64,000 nucleotides of DNA from positions 62,001 through 126,000 of the forward strand of contig SCKJ01000001.1 of assembly GCA_004124875.1 (NCBI GenBank). Direction: 5' to 3'. Shown here piece after piece: positions 33,306-41,917 of the stretch. The first letter of the stretch is position 1; each line of letters starts with the position of its first letter. Origin of the DNA: Fidelibacterota bacterium. GTDB taxonomy: Bacteria; Fidelibacterota; Marinisomatia; SCGC-AAA003-L08; TS1B11. The position numbers were made by a program, and so were the translations under genes. The notes under the pieces are model-generated. The model made no database searches. It was not told where the DNA came from and saw only the letters and a program-made list of their open reading frames with translations.

Positions 33306-33933
33306 ATTGGCTGATTTACTCTTCTACGCGTTTGTGGAAGACATCCCATCAGAGAAAGCAGCCATTAAACTTTTCAACAAGGTTAATGAGACCCGCGAAC
33401 AAAAATTGATCTTCAATCCGGGCTTTCCTACAATTACTCGTGGAAATCAAAAGCTGAGAGAAAAATGCCCTGCTTTTCTCAACATGGCAAGACCTGGAAC
33501 CAATATTTTCGCGCTCACTGATCTTGATCGAATCGAATGTGCCCCTGCCTTAATCCGCGATTGGTTTGGTATCCAATCTGATAAAGAAATTTTATTACCC
33601 ACAGAAATTTGCTTCAGAGTTGCCGTTAGGGAGGTAGAATCCTGGATTCTGGCTGATCGAATCGCACTAGCGGATTTTTTTAGAATCAGTGATATCAACT
33701 TCCATCAATCGCCGGATAATTTAGAAGACCCGAAAGAACATTTGCTGAACGTCATCCGAAGGAGAACGCGAAGAAGAATATATCGCGATATGCTCCCCAC
33801 GGAATATTCACATGTTGGCCCAACCTATAATGAAGTTTTGGCAGAGTTTATAACAGTAAACTGGGATCCACATCGCGCATCTGAAAATTCCGCAAGTTTG
33901 GAAAAAACAATTCGAGCACTGGAAAATTTCTGA
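33295..33933 (+). CDS. Toprim-like partner protein, putative nuclease effector
   Basis: About 212 residues. GTG 33295 or TTG 33292 lies inside the ATPase gene end, so translation is coupled. An acidic pattern suggests a Toprim-like fold: FYAFVEDIPSEKAAIKLF (Glu), IFALTDLDRIEC (Asp-x-Asp) and VAVREVESWILADR (Glu). It continues to a conserved-looking DPKEHLLNVIRRRTRRR. It resembles uncharacterised partners of AAA ATPases (DUF4276/DUF4435-like), but the exact family is uncertain. The likely role is nuclease or toxic effector gated by the ATPase. This is inference. Confidence 0.72.
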   Translation: MASRLADLLFYAFVEDIPSEKAAIKLFNKVNETREQKLIFNPGFPTITRGNQKLREKCPAFLNMARPGTNIFALTDLDRIECAPALIRDWFGIQSDKEILLPTEICFRVAVREVESWILADRIALADFFRISDINFHQSPDNLEDPKEHLLNVIRRRTRRRIYRDMLPTEYSHVGPTYNEVLAEFITVNWDPHRASENSASLEKTIRALENF

Positions 33934-33970
33934 AAATTCCGGTAGAATGGAGCTAATTGTGCCATCATAG

Positions 33971-34063
33971 GTGAATCTCAAGGCCACCACCACCGATTTG
34001 CTGGGCTTCACCGGCCGCAAGGAGGGACTCGCGGCCATGGCGGTGGCCACTGTGGAGCTGTAG
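33971..34063 (+). pseudogene. Displaced 3' fragment of ispF
   Basis: Thirty codons in the ispF frame ([17 protein letters not shown] to VATVEL) end at TAG 34061. A TAG lies directly before the first codon, so it cannot be part of a longer protein. The first 86 bases form the right repeat matching 31914-31999. Its end ATVEL is closer to usual IspF ends than the functional gene's ATVDFT, which hints that this is the original host end. Confidence 0.9.
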
Positions 34064-34069
34064 GGTTCT

Positions 34070-34978
34070 CTAGCCCTCACCCGTACGCAGCTTCAAGCTG
34101 AAAATAATTGAACTGGCTCTCTCCGGCCGGCCCCACGCCTTCAGGTTTGACAACGCTCCACGGTAGATCGCCGGCAGCAGGCGAGCCCTGCCGTGCCGGT
34201 AGCGCTCACTCACCAACGACACGTAAAACGGGTCCAGCCACATGCCGCGCATGCTGGCGATCTCAAAGCCGTGCCGGGCTGCCAGCGTGCCCATCGACTC
34301 CGCGGTAAAATGATACAGGTGCCGGGGCACATCCCACGCCGCCCAATGTTCGCCATAGTGCCGGGCATCTTCGCTGTGGTAATTGGGCACGGCGATGATC
34401 AGGGTTCCATCCGGGGTCAGGAGGCGGCGCAAGGTCTCGAGGTTTTCATGCAGGGCATGCAGGTGCTCCAGGACGTGCCAGAGCGTAATGACCTCCATAC
34501 TATCTGATGGCAACTGCTCCATGGCTGCCGGCTCGTGAACTTCAACCCCCCACTGCGCGGAAGCGGCCACCCGGGCATCGTGGTCGGCTTCAATGCCCCT
34601 GACCCTCCAGCCCCCCGCTCGCATCACCCCCAGAAAATGACCACGGCCGCTGCCTACATCCAACAGGGTGCCTGCCTTGCGCCCCGACAGCCGGCGGACC
34701 AGTTTCCGCTTGCCGCGCAGGGTGAACTGCCGTGCCAGATGATAGAGCCGGTTGACAGTTCCTACCGTCGTGTTGCTGTGGGAAATATAGTCAGCCGAAT
34801 CGTACGCTGCCTCAATATCCGCTTCATCCGGCGCGTCCTGGGTGAACCGGCAGTGACAGGTCGGGCAGCTCCAAATATCAAACGGCTCCTTTAGCACCGT
34901 CCGGTCCATCACTGTCAAAGATGGCGCAACCGGCGAGCCGCCGCACACGGGACAGGCGTCATGCCTGATCCGACCCAT
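34070..34978 (-). CDS. SAM-dependent methyltransferase with N-terminal zinc-finger-like segment
   Basis: About 302 residues. The N-terminus has two Cys pairs, CPVCGG and CPTCHCRF. A class I methyltransferase follows with motif I TLLDVGSGRGHFLGVM, then VRGIEADHDARVAA and EVITLWHVLEHLH, and IIAVPNYHSEDAR later. This is the Methyltransf_23 type often found with cell-surface polysaccharide genes. Start 34978 has AAGGGGG upstream. 34996 is an alternative. It is convergent with the ispF remnant, whose stop is 6 bases away. Confidence 0.88.
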   Translation of the reverse strand: MGRIRHDACPVCGGSPVAPSLTVMDRTVLKEPFDIWSCPTCHCRFTQDAPDEADIEAAYDSADYISHSNTTVGTVNRLYHLARQFTLRGKRKLVRRLSGRKAGTLLDVGSGRGHFLGVMRAGGWRVRGIEADHDARVAASAQWGVEVHEPAAMEQLPSDSMEVITLWHVLEHLHALHENLETLRRLLTPDGTLIIAVPNYHSEDARHYGEHWAAWDVPRHLYHFTAESMGTLAARHGFEIASMRGMWLDPFYVSLVSERYRHGRARLLPAIYRGALSNLKAWGRPERASSIIFSLKLRTGEG

Positions 34979-35069
34979 TTCCCCCTTACCGGGCATACCG
35001 AACCGTTGCCATTATGTGTTAATTTCAGCCCGCAAACAGTCAAGTTGCAATTAGGATAATCAGCCCATC

Positions 35070-36491
35070 ATGCCCCTGCCAGTGAGAGTCAGATTTGCCC
35101 CCAGCCCGACGGGAAACCTCCATGTTGGGGGCCTGAGAACGGCCCTTTACAACTGGCTGTTCGCCCGGCAGAATGGCGGCACGTTCATCCTGCGCATTGA
35201 GGATACCGACCAGTCCCGCAAAGTGGAGGGAGCCGAGGAGCAGTTGCTGGCCGCGCTGAAATGGGCCGGTCTCGATCCGGACGAGGGGCCTCATGTGGGC
35301 GGGGATTTTGGACCCTACCGGCAATCGGAGCGACTCGACACCTATGTCGGCCATGCCCGGCAGCTCGTTGACAACGGCAGCGCCTACCCCTGTTTTTGCA
35401 CGCCTGAGCGGCTGGAACAGTTGCGCGATCGGCAACAGAAAATGGGACTGGCAACACGCTACGATGGTCTTTGCAGGAAGCTGCCAACCGATGAGGCCGC
35501 CAGCCGCGCTCTGGCGGAGCCGCACGTTATCCGCCTGGCCGTACCCCGGGACGGACTCATCATTTTAGTTGATCAGATCCGCAAGAAAGTGCGCTTTGAG
35601 TGGAAAGAGGTGGACGACCAGGTGCTCATCAAAGGTGACGGGTTCCCTACCTACCATCTGGCCAATGTGGTCGACGACCACCTCATGGACATCAGTCATG
35701 TGATCCGGGGCGAGGAGTGGCTGCCTAGTATGCCCAAGCACCTGCTGCTGTACCAGGCCTTCGGCTGGGACCCACCGGAGTTTGCCCACCTGCCGCTGTT
35801 GCTCAACAAGGACAAGTCGAAGCTCTCCAAGCGGCAGGGCCATGTGGCCGTGAAAGACTTCCGTGACGCAGGCTACCTGCCCCAGGCGCTCGTTAATTTC
35901 GTGGCCCTGCTGGGCTGGAACGATCAGTCGAATCAGGAGGTGTATGATCTCCAGGAACTCACGGCCGCTTTCACTATCGGCCGGGTGCAAAAAGGGGGCG
36001 CCATCTTCGACACCGGCAAGCTGCGCTGGCTCAACGGCCAACACATCCGGCGCATGGAGGCCTCAGCGTTCAAGGCGGCGTTGCTCCCGCACCTCGATTC
36101 CCAGTGGAATATCACCGATGCCATGGTCGCCGCGGTTCAGTCGAAAATCAGCCTGCTGAGCGATGCGCGGGAGCAGCTCGATTTTTTCTTCGAGGAGCCG
36201 GTGGTGTACGATGAGGCGGCCCGGCAGGCATTGACCCATCCACTCTCCCGGGACATTCTCTCGTCGCTGCTGGCAAAGTTCGGCTCGGCGGAAACATTCA
36301 GCGGCGACTTTCTGCTGGCGGCGGTGAAGGAAATTGGCGCCGACCTGGGCCTTAAAGGGCGCGACCTCTGGCACCCCATACGCGCCGCCATTGCCGGCCG
36401 GGTCGTTGGTCCCGATATGGTGACCATTGTGGAAGCGTTCGGATTTGAGAAATGCCGCGAGCGCATCACGGCAGCGGTGAGCTTGAGTTAG
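35070..36491 (+). CDS. gltX: Glutamyl-tRNA synthetase
   Basis: A 473-residue class I synthetase. The HIGH-like motif lies in RFAPSPTGNLHVGGLRTALY, then LRIEDTDQSR, the Cys-containing PCFCTPERL, DDHLMDISHVIRGEEWL and KSKLSKRQG (KMSKS-like). It charges tRNA-Glu. With tRNA-Gln in the window and no glnS visible, it might also charge tRNA-Gln for the transamidation route, but this cannot be decided here. ispE follows after 7 bases. Confidence 0.98.
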   Translation: MPLPVRVRFAPSPTGNLHVGGLRTALYNWLFARQNGGTFILRIEDTDQSRKVEGAEEQLLAALKWAGLDPDEGPHVGGDFGPYRQSERLDTYVGHARQLVDNGSAYPCFCTPERLEQLRDRQQKMGLATRYDGLCRKLPTDEAASRALAEPHVIRLAVPRDGLIILVDQIRKKVRFEWKEVDDQVLIKGDGFPTYHLANVVDDHLMDISHVIRGEEWLPSMPKHLLLYQAFGWDPPEFAHLPLLLNKDKSKLSKRQGHVAVKDFRDAGYLPQALVNFVALLGWNDQSNQEVYDLQELTAAFTIGRVQKGGAIFDTGKLRWLNGQHIRRMEASAFKAALLPHLDSQWNITDAMVAAVQSKISLLSDAREQLDFFFEEPVVYDEAARQALTHPLSRDILSSLLAKFGSAETFSGDFLLAAVKEIGADLGLKGRDLWHPIRAAIAGRVVGPDMVTIVEAFGFEKCRERITAAVSLS

Positions 36492-36498
36492 CCGCAAG

Positions 36499-37344
36499 AT
36501 GCCCGTCCTGACCGTCCGAGCCAACGCCAAGGTCAACCTCGGGTTGCGCATCATCGGCCGCCAACCTGACGGCTACCACCTGTTGCACACCCTGTTCGCC
36601 GAAATCGGCTACGGCGACACCATCACCCTCACTGACGCCGCGCCGGGACAGATTTCGCTGGAGGTCTCCGGACCCCAGGCGGACAAAGTGCCCAAGGATG
36701 ATTCCAACCTCTGCCTTGCCGCCGCCCACCTGATGCTGCAGGAAACGGGACACGCTGGCGGGGTCCACCTGGCCCTGGACAAACAGGTGCCGCCGGGCAG
36801 TGGACTGGGAGGCGGATCGAGCGATGGCGCAGCCGTCATCAAGGGTCTCAACGATCTGTGGGGCACCGGAATTTCTGTTGATATCATGGAAGTGCTGGCA
36901 GCGGAGCTGGGCGCCGATGTGCCCTTTTTCATTCGCGGAAAGGTGCAGCTGGGCCAAGGGGTGGGCGACCGGTTATCGCCGGTAAAACTGGCCAGTGATC
37001 CCGCCGTGGTGCTGGTGATTCCGCCGCTGCGGATCGACACAGCTTGGGCTTACGGCCTGTTCGACGGGCGGACAGATCTTGCTGAGCCTGAAGACTATGG
37101 CGAGATAGCGGAAACCTCGCCGATCCGGTGGGCTGAGCTGCACAACGATTTCGAGGAGCTGGTTTTCCCGCACCACCCGCAGCTGGGTGAGATCAAGGCG
37201 GTTCTCCGTGGCGCCGGGGCCGTTTACGCCGGACTATCGGGCAGCGGTAGTGCCGTCATCGGGCTGTTCGACTCGCCAGCTGAAAATTTGACCGATGCCA
37301 ACTTTGGCGCGGCGCAGGTGATCGAAACGCGACTGATCCAGTGA
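36499..37344 (+). CDS. ispE: 4-diphosphocytidyl-2-C-methyl-D-erythritol kinase
   Basis: A 281-residue GHMP kinase of the MEP route. It starts RANAKVNLGLRIIGRQPDGYH, has the ATP loop PPGSGLGGGSSDGAAV (about residue 96), VPFFIRGKVQLGQGVGD, and the C-terminal YAGLSGSGSAVIGLF. With ispD and ispF 5 kb upstream, three MEP steps are encoded here. It is cotranscribed with gltX. Confidence 0.97.
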   Translation: MPVLTVRANAKVNLGLRIIGRQPDGYHLLHTLFAEIGYGDTITLTDAAPGQISLEVSGPQADKVPKDDSNLCLAAAHLMLQETGHAGGVHLALDKQVPPGSGLGGGSSDGAAVIKGLNDLWGTGISVDIMEVLAAELGADVPFFIRGKVQLGQGVGDRLSPVKLASDPAVVLVIPPLRIDTAWAYGLFDGRTDLAEPEDYGEIAETSPIRWAELHNDFEELVFPHHPQLGEIKAVLRGAGAVYAGLSGSGSAVIGLFDSPAENLTDANFGAAQVIETRLIQ

Positions 37345-37370
37345 CAGAAAATACCGAAGAGCCATCATCT

Positions 37371-38189
37371 TCACGGAAGTATAGAGCCGGACGGCTCCAG
37401 AAAGGTCACAACACCATCCGTGCCCACTGCAAATGACCACACATGGCTAGAGATACACCCCGAGGGACAATCGCCCCATTTCAACCAGAAGGAATAAACC
37501 CACTTCAGATCAATAATTTCGACAGTGATATCCGATCCGTCGCAACAGTATCCATTGATCTCTGCATAGCTGACACCTGCGATACTGTTGAACCGATTGG
37601 CCAAAGCCGTTACATTCAATGGCCGAACAGACTTCAACACCACAGCATGGCTCCCAGGCCAATCATAGTAGTGTTCCAAGTACAGATCATACTCAATCAT
37701 CAGATCATCTATTGCGGACCGGCCTGTCAATCTTTCACCAGCACCCCAGGCCCGCATAAATGAGCGAGAGCTATCTGCGGATACGATGATTTCATATAGA
37801 GGCGGTGACCAGAAAGTATGAACGGCATATATCTCAACCACTGAATCTCTGGGCGCAAGATCGCTGGCCAGGTAAATGGCTATGAGTCCGTTCGTCAATG
37901 ACTCTTTCAGGAATAATGGGAGTTCAATTTCGCCTGCAGCCTCCCCTCCCAGGGCCAACATCATGCGGACCGTCAGGCGGCTGGCATCAATCTCGTAGAG
38001 CGCCAAGATTGAATCGGGCAGACTGCTTTGATCCTGGGCCGGGACTAGAGGATAATTAAGGTCGTAATAGACGCCTGATTCATAAGTCTCAAACTCTTCA
38101 TGGGCAACAGATCCGTTGCAACTGAGCACAATGGTAAGGGTTAAAGCCAGAAGCACATGCCTGGATTCGCTGTATATAATTTTCGCCAT
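37371..38189 (-). CDS. Hypothetical lipoprotein
   Basis: A 272-residue protein with a lipoprotein signal ending at TIVLSC (about residue 24). The body has no recognised domain. It contains two Cys pairs, INGYCCDGSD and GDCPSGCISS, and many aromatic residues, suggesting an extracytoplasmic fold with disulfides. It is convergent with ispE. The large surface protein gene lies upstream, ending in its own terminator, so this gene has a separate promoter. Confidence 0.75.
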   Translation of the reverse strand: MAKIIYSESRHVLLALTLTIVLSCNGSVAHEEFETYESGVYYDLNYPLVPAQDQSSLPDSILALYEIDASRLTVRMMLALGGEAAGEIELPLFLKESLTNGLIAIYLASDLAPRDSVVEIYAVHTFWSPPLYEIIVSADSSRSFMRAWGAGERLTGRSAIDDLMIEYDLYLEHYYDWPGSHAVVLKSVRPLNVTALANRFNSIAGVSYAEINGYCCDGSDITVEIIDLKWVYSFWLKWGDCPSGCISSHVWSFAVGTDGVVTFLEPSGSILP

Positions 38190-38214
38190 TCTTAAACATA
38201 GTAATCATTTATCT

Positions 38215-38258
38215 CCAAAAAAACAAGCCCCATCCAGCCGCTGGGCCAGATGGGGCTT
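38215..38258 (-). terminator. Rho-independent terminator of the large surface-protein gene
   Basis: Read leftward, CAAGCCCCATC and GATGGGGCTTG form an 11-bp stem around a 14-base loop, directly followed by seven T. It lies about 30 bases after the stop at 38287. Confidence 0.93.
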
Positions 38259-38286
38259 GAAACTCATCCCTGCAATGAGGGTGAGG

Positions 38287-41200
38287 TTATTTCATGAAGA
38301 CCATTTTCCGGGTGGCGGTATAGCCGCTTCCGGTAATGATCCTGTAGAAATAGACCCCCGTCGCCACGCCATGACCGTGACCATCCCGGCCGTTCCAGAC
38401 GACCCGGTGGCGGCCCGCAGGCAGATCGCTGCTGACCAACGAACGAATCTCCCGGCCGGTCAGATCATACACGATCAGACTGACTTTGTCGCTCCGGGGC
38501 AGCTCGAACTGCAGCGTCGTACTCGGATTGAACGGGTTGGGATAGTTCGCCAGCAAGGCATATTTGCCCGGCAGGGTCAATCCATCCTCAAGGTCCAGAG
38601 TCACCGAGTTCAGCGCGGTGCTGAAGTCAGAGTAGTTGCCGTTATAGTCGACCGCGGCCACCGACACGTCAAACTCACTTCCCAAGGTGATGTTGGCGCT
38701 GGTCAGCTCAATGGAAGTCCCGCTAATGTTCAGCTTCGTTTCACCGCCGGCCTTGTAGGCCACACGCACAACATTATACTGGTAGTCGGCGTCCAGGCTG
38801 GCATTCCATGCGAGGCTAAACCCCGTGGCGTTAGTCGACAGGCTTACGTTTGCCGGGACGCCCGGCTCGATGTTATCCACCGACCAGCCGGACATGGGTT
38901 CGGAGTTGGCAATGAACATGCCGCCACCTTCGTCGCTGTCGCCGAAGCCGGTGATGACATACCACGACTCATACAGCGCCTGAGTGCTGCCATTGGTGGC
39001 GTTGGAGTCGACGAATGTCGGCACCAGCACCGCGTAGCTCGGCCTGCCGTCGCCCAGGAAAAAGCCGACGTTGATCAGCTCATCCGGTGAATAGTTCGGA
39101 CCGGGGATGTGCCAGATACTCCACCCGAAAAAGGGACCGCGGTCGCTGCTGCCACCCTCAAAGTGAATGAAGGCCCAACCGCCTTGGTCGTCGGGCTTAT
39201 CCTTGATGGCATGGATAACCGGCGGCTGGAAGTTGAACTTCTCCAGGGCAAAGTTCACCTCGACAGAACTATCTACAGGAGCAGTAACCATGCGGTAATC
39301 CCCGAAGTAACCGGGCGCCTCAGTGCCAATCTCATAGTCGCCTGCCGGCACCATAAAATAGAAATTGCCGGTCGAGTCAGTGAGCATATGATCGCCATAC
39401 TCGGACGTTTGGCTCCCGATCCAGACATCGGCGCCGCTCAGGCCGAATCCGCCCGCCAAATCGGTCACTTGACCATAAATGGCGGAGTTGAACGTAAAAG
39501 CCTCAAGCTCAATGTCATGCAGGACAAAGACGTCCGCCACGGCGATGGGGCCGGCCATATACGGCTTGAACTCCTGGGTGTAGACATCTATGAAGTAGTT
39601 GCCCAGCGGCAGCGGCGCAGTGTAGACGCCCGTCTCCCAGTCGGGACTGGCCCAGGTTTCAAACCCGGTGTTGGTATCGTAGATGAAAATACCGACATCG
39701 AACAAGGTGTCGATGGGCGAGGTGGAGCCCAAGACGGTCACGGCGCCAAACAGGCCGCCGGCGGCGGTCTTGAAATCAATATTCACCATGGAAGCGCCAG
39801 CCGGAATATGGTCGAGCTTGTTGTTCATGTAGGTGCCCTCAGGCCAATCCCAAGGCCAGATAAAGTAGCCGTCGCTGTCCACCAGCGGCGATACGCTGAG
39901 CACATACTCGCCGGTCAGCGGATGCGACTCGGTAAAGGTCCACATCCCGGCGTTGTAGTCATCCGGGAGGGCGCTTTGCGGCAGTCCCCAGGCCATAATT
40001 TCGAGACCGCCCAAGGGCGCGCCGTCCAGCGTCACCGTGCCGGTAATCGTGGATGTTGCCGGATAAAGGGTAAAGTTGGCGGTGGCCGTTTCACCATCCG
40101 GCACATCAACCGGAATGGACCCGGATACCATGAATTCAGGTATCACGTCGTCGCTCACCTCCACATAGTAGTGGCCTGGCAGAACCCCGATGGTGTAGGC
40201 GCCGCTGGCGTCCGTGGTGGCTTCAAATTCGCCACCGGGCCCATCCTGGAAGGCAAACACAGTGACACCGGCCACTGCGAAGGCGCCCGGCTGTAACACG
40301 AACCCGGCGATAAAGGTGGTCGGCTCAACATAGTTGAAGTCGAGTCCTGTTACTGCGCCAATGATCACATTGCTATACGAGGTATCAGGCACGAGACCTG
40401 CCTGCACGCCAAGAAAATCGACAGTGAAAATTTCCAGCGTGTCGATGGCATCCAGATAGATATTATAAAGGCCGGCATTATCGGTAACCGTCAGATACGG
40501 CAGAAAATCATCCGGGCCATCAGGGCCATCCGGGCTATCCTGATACAACCGGCTCGTGGGAAAGGCCACAATAATGACATTGGCCACAGTCGGCGTGACC
40601 GTGCCGGAGGCATAATTGGTAGTGACCATTTCGCCGATGGTTACCGTGGCCGTGTCTGCGGCCAGATCGTCCTCAACCAGCAACAGCAGCTTCAGGTTGG
40701 TGACGCTCAGGATGCCTTCTTCATCTTCACCCGGATAAAGGATGATTTTGAAAACGCCGTCCAGCGTATCGAGGTCTTCCGGGCCGTTATCCAGCGCCAG
40801 GCCGCCCTCGTCAAGATCGAAATCAATGGTGTCATCCAGCAGGCCGTCGCCATCCATGTCGACCCAGAACGATGCCCTGGCGTAGACGAGCGAGTCGGAG
40901 AACGTGATGACGATCTCCAGGCTGTCGCCGGGAGCCAGTGTGATGGACGAACCACCGTTTACTGTCACCGTGATAGGTGTAACCACCATCGCCTTGGACA
41001 GCGAGTGCCGGCTGAAGTGACCCTCATCTACTTCCGGCAGTGCAAGCACGTTGCGGTTCAACTCGAAACTACGTCTGCCGCTCCGGATAACCTGGTTCTG
41101 CCGGGGCCGGCCCTCCAGGGGATTAAACCGTTGCACCTGAGTGGCCACCGTTTTACGCGAGATAAGCGCCTTCATTTCGGCCAGCTGATCCGCAGGGGTT

Positions 41201-41319
41201 TCCTGGAGCGTCATCACTTGCTCCTGACCACCTTCGGTGCCGTAGGCTACGGCGGAATTAACGAAAAATATAAAGAGCGAGAGCAGTGGCAACAGTTGCC
41301 AATATTTCAGCTTACGCAT
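38287..41319 (-). CDS. Large secreted surface protein with CTD sorting domain
   Basis: A 1010-residue protein. A signal peptide (LLPLLSLFIFFVNSAVAYG) is followed by repeated carboxypeptidase-regulatory-like beta domains at about 330-690 (GYFGDYRMVTAP, GAYTIGVLPGHYYVEV type), a region with SLAWNASLDADYQYNVVR like fibronectin type III, and a C-terminal sorting domain at about 925-1010. The last has ANYPNPFNPSTTLQFELP, VYDLTGREIRSL and GVYFYRI. This domain directs export by type IX secretion in Bacteroidetes and relatives. No catalytic domain is recognised. The function is probably adhesive or structural. Confidence 0.88.
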   Translation of the reverse strand: MRKLKYWQLLPLLSLFIFFVNSAVAYGTEGGQEQVMTLQETPADQLAEMKALISRKTVATQVQRFNPLEGRPRQNQVIRSGRRSFELNRNVLALPEVDEGHFSRHSLSKAMVVTPITVTVNGGSSITLAPGDSLEIVITFSDSLVYARASFWVDMDGDGLLDDTIDFDLDEGGLALDNGPEDLDTLDGVFKIILYPGEDEEGILSVTNLKLLLLVEDDLAADTATVTIGEMVTTNYASGTVTPTVANVIIVAFPTSRLYQDSPDGPDGPDDFLPYLTVTDNAGLYNIYLDAIDTLEIFTVDFLGVQAGLVPDTSYSNVIIGAVTGLDFNYVEPTTFIAGFVLQPGAFAVAGVTVFAFQDGPGGEFEATTDASGAYTIGVLPGHYYVEVSDDVIPEFMVSGSIPVDVPDGETATANFTLYPATSTITGTVTLDGAPLGGLEIMAWGLPQSALPDDYNAGMWTFTESHPLTGEYVLSVSPLVDSDGYFIWPWDWPEGTYMNNKLDHIPAGASMVNIDFKTAAGGLFGAVTVLGSTSPIDTLFDVGIFIYDTNTGFETWASPDWETGVYTAPLPLGNYFIDVYTQEFKPYMAGPIAVADVFVLHDIELEAFTFNSAIYGQVTDLAGGFGLSGADVWIGSQTSEYGDHMLTDSTGNFYFMVPAGDYEIGTEAPGYFGDYRMVTAPVDSSVEVNFALEKFNFQPPVIHAIKDKPDDQGGWAFIHFEGGSSDRGPFFGWSIWHIPGPNYSPDELINVGFFLGDGRPSYAVLVPTFVDSNATNGSTQALYESWYVITGFGDSDEGGGMFIANSEPMSGWSVDNIEPGVPANVSLSTNATGFSLAWNASLDADYQYNVVRVAYKAGGETKLNISGTSIELTSANITLGSEFDVSVAAVDYNGNYSDFSTALNSVTLDLEDGLTLPGKYALLANYPNPFNPSTTLQFELPRSDKVSLIVYDLTGREIRSLVSSDLPAGRHRVVWNGRDGHGHGVATGVYFYRIITGSGYTATRKMVFMK

Positions 41320-41521
41320 GTTTAACCTCCATCATTAGTAATAGTGTTATTTTCATTTCGTACTCTTCATCAACGATAAAATTCTATTCGCCTGGGAGTG
41401 TAAATGGGAAAGGGGGTAAGTAGCAGTGAGCTGCAACACACCTTTGAAAATAATTTAAAAAAATCTGCAATCCAACAATAACGAGGGTCTTTCCATCGGA
41501 ATTTCGCGAAACAATGAATGC

Positions 41522-41908
41522 CTAAATGGGGAGCAAATTCCCCAATATGTAGCCTATGACAACGCCTATCAACAATATGATGGTGAGAAACCGGTGGCTG
41601 ATGACTTCAACGCCATACCCTTTTTTTATCGCCAGCAGGGAAACAAGGTAGCCAATGCCGTTGAGCATGTAAAAAAACGGCAACGATAGCAGCTTCACCA
41701 GCACGGGGCCGAGAATAGGCACGAGGGAAACCAAAGTTGCCAGCGCCACGAATCCGTTGGTGACCAGGCCAACGGTCACTGCCCACAATGCCAGAACCTT
41801 GGCATTGACGTCGAACATGGCGCCCAGAAGCACCGACAGGGCGATGCTCCCCACCAGCGCCATCGGTTTCCAGTAGACGGCAAAAAACTCTTTGATTTTG
41901 GCCAGCAC
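41522..41908 (-). CDS. Small multi-pass membrane protein
   Basis: A 128-residue protein with three or four hydrophobic segments (ALVGSIALSVLLGAMF, LWAVTVGLVTNGFVALATL, FYMLNGIGYLVSLLAI, IILLIGVVIGYILGNLL). Family not recognised. It starts 9 bases after the DUF3108 gene and is last in the leftward operon that begins at 47448. The 202 bases between it and the surface-protein gene (41320-41521) are AT-rich and hold that gene's GGAGG ribosome site and presumably its promoter. Confidence 0.78.
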   Translation of the reverse strand: MLAKIKEFFAVYWKPMALVGSIALSVLLGAMFDVNAKVLALWAVTVGLVTNGFVALATLVSLVPILGPVLVKLLSLPFFYMLNGIGYLVSLLAIKKGYGVEVISHRFLTIILLIGVVIGYILGNLLPI

Positions 41909-41917
41909 GCTGTCGCC

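Larger units (their letters stand above)
32000..33970 (+). mobile_element. Two-gene AT-rich cassette inserted at the ispF 3' end
   Basis: About 1.97 kb between the two ispF-end repeats, visibly AT-rich (near 40% GC by eye, against about 60% around it). It carries an ABC/OLD-like ATPase gene and a Toprim-like partner in one transcript, plus a 141-base AT-rich leader at 32010-32150. No integrase or transposase is inside. The arrangement fits site-specific or homologous insertion at a conserved gene end, like islands that restore the end of their target gene. Confidence 0.85.

Noticed and set aside
32000-33970. Cassette considered as an insertion sequence
   Set aside because: There is no transposase or terminal inverted repeat, and the flanks are long ispF-end repeats rather than short target duplications.
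39109-40296. Antisense frame of 395 codons inside the surface-protein gene
   Set aside because: No ribosome site or domain. The sense protein is clearly coding with signal and sorting domains.
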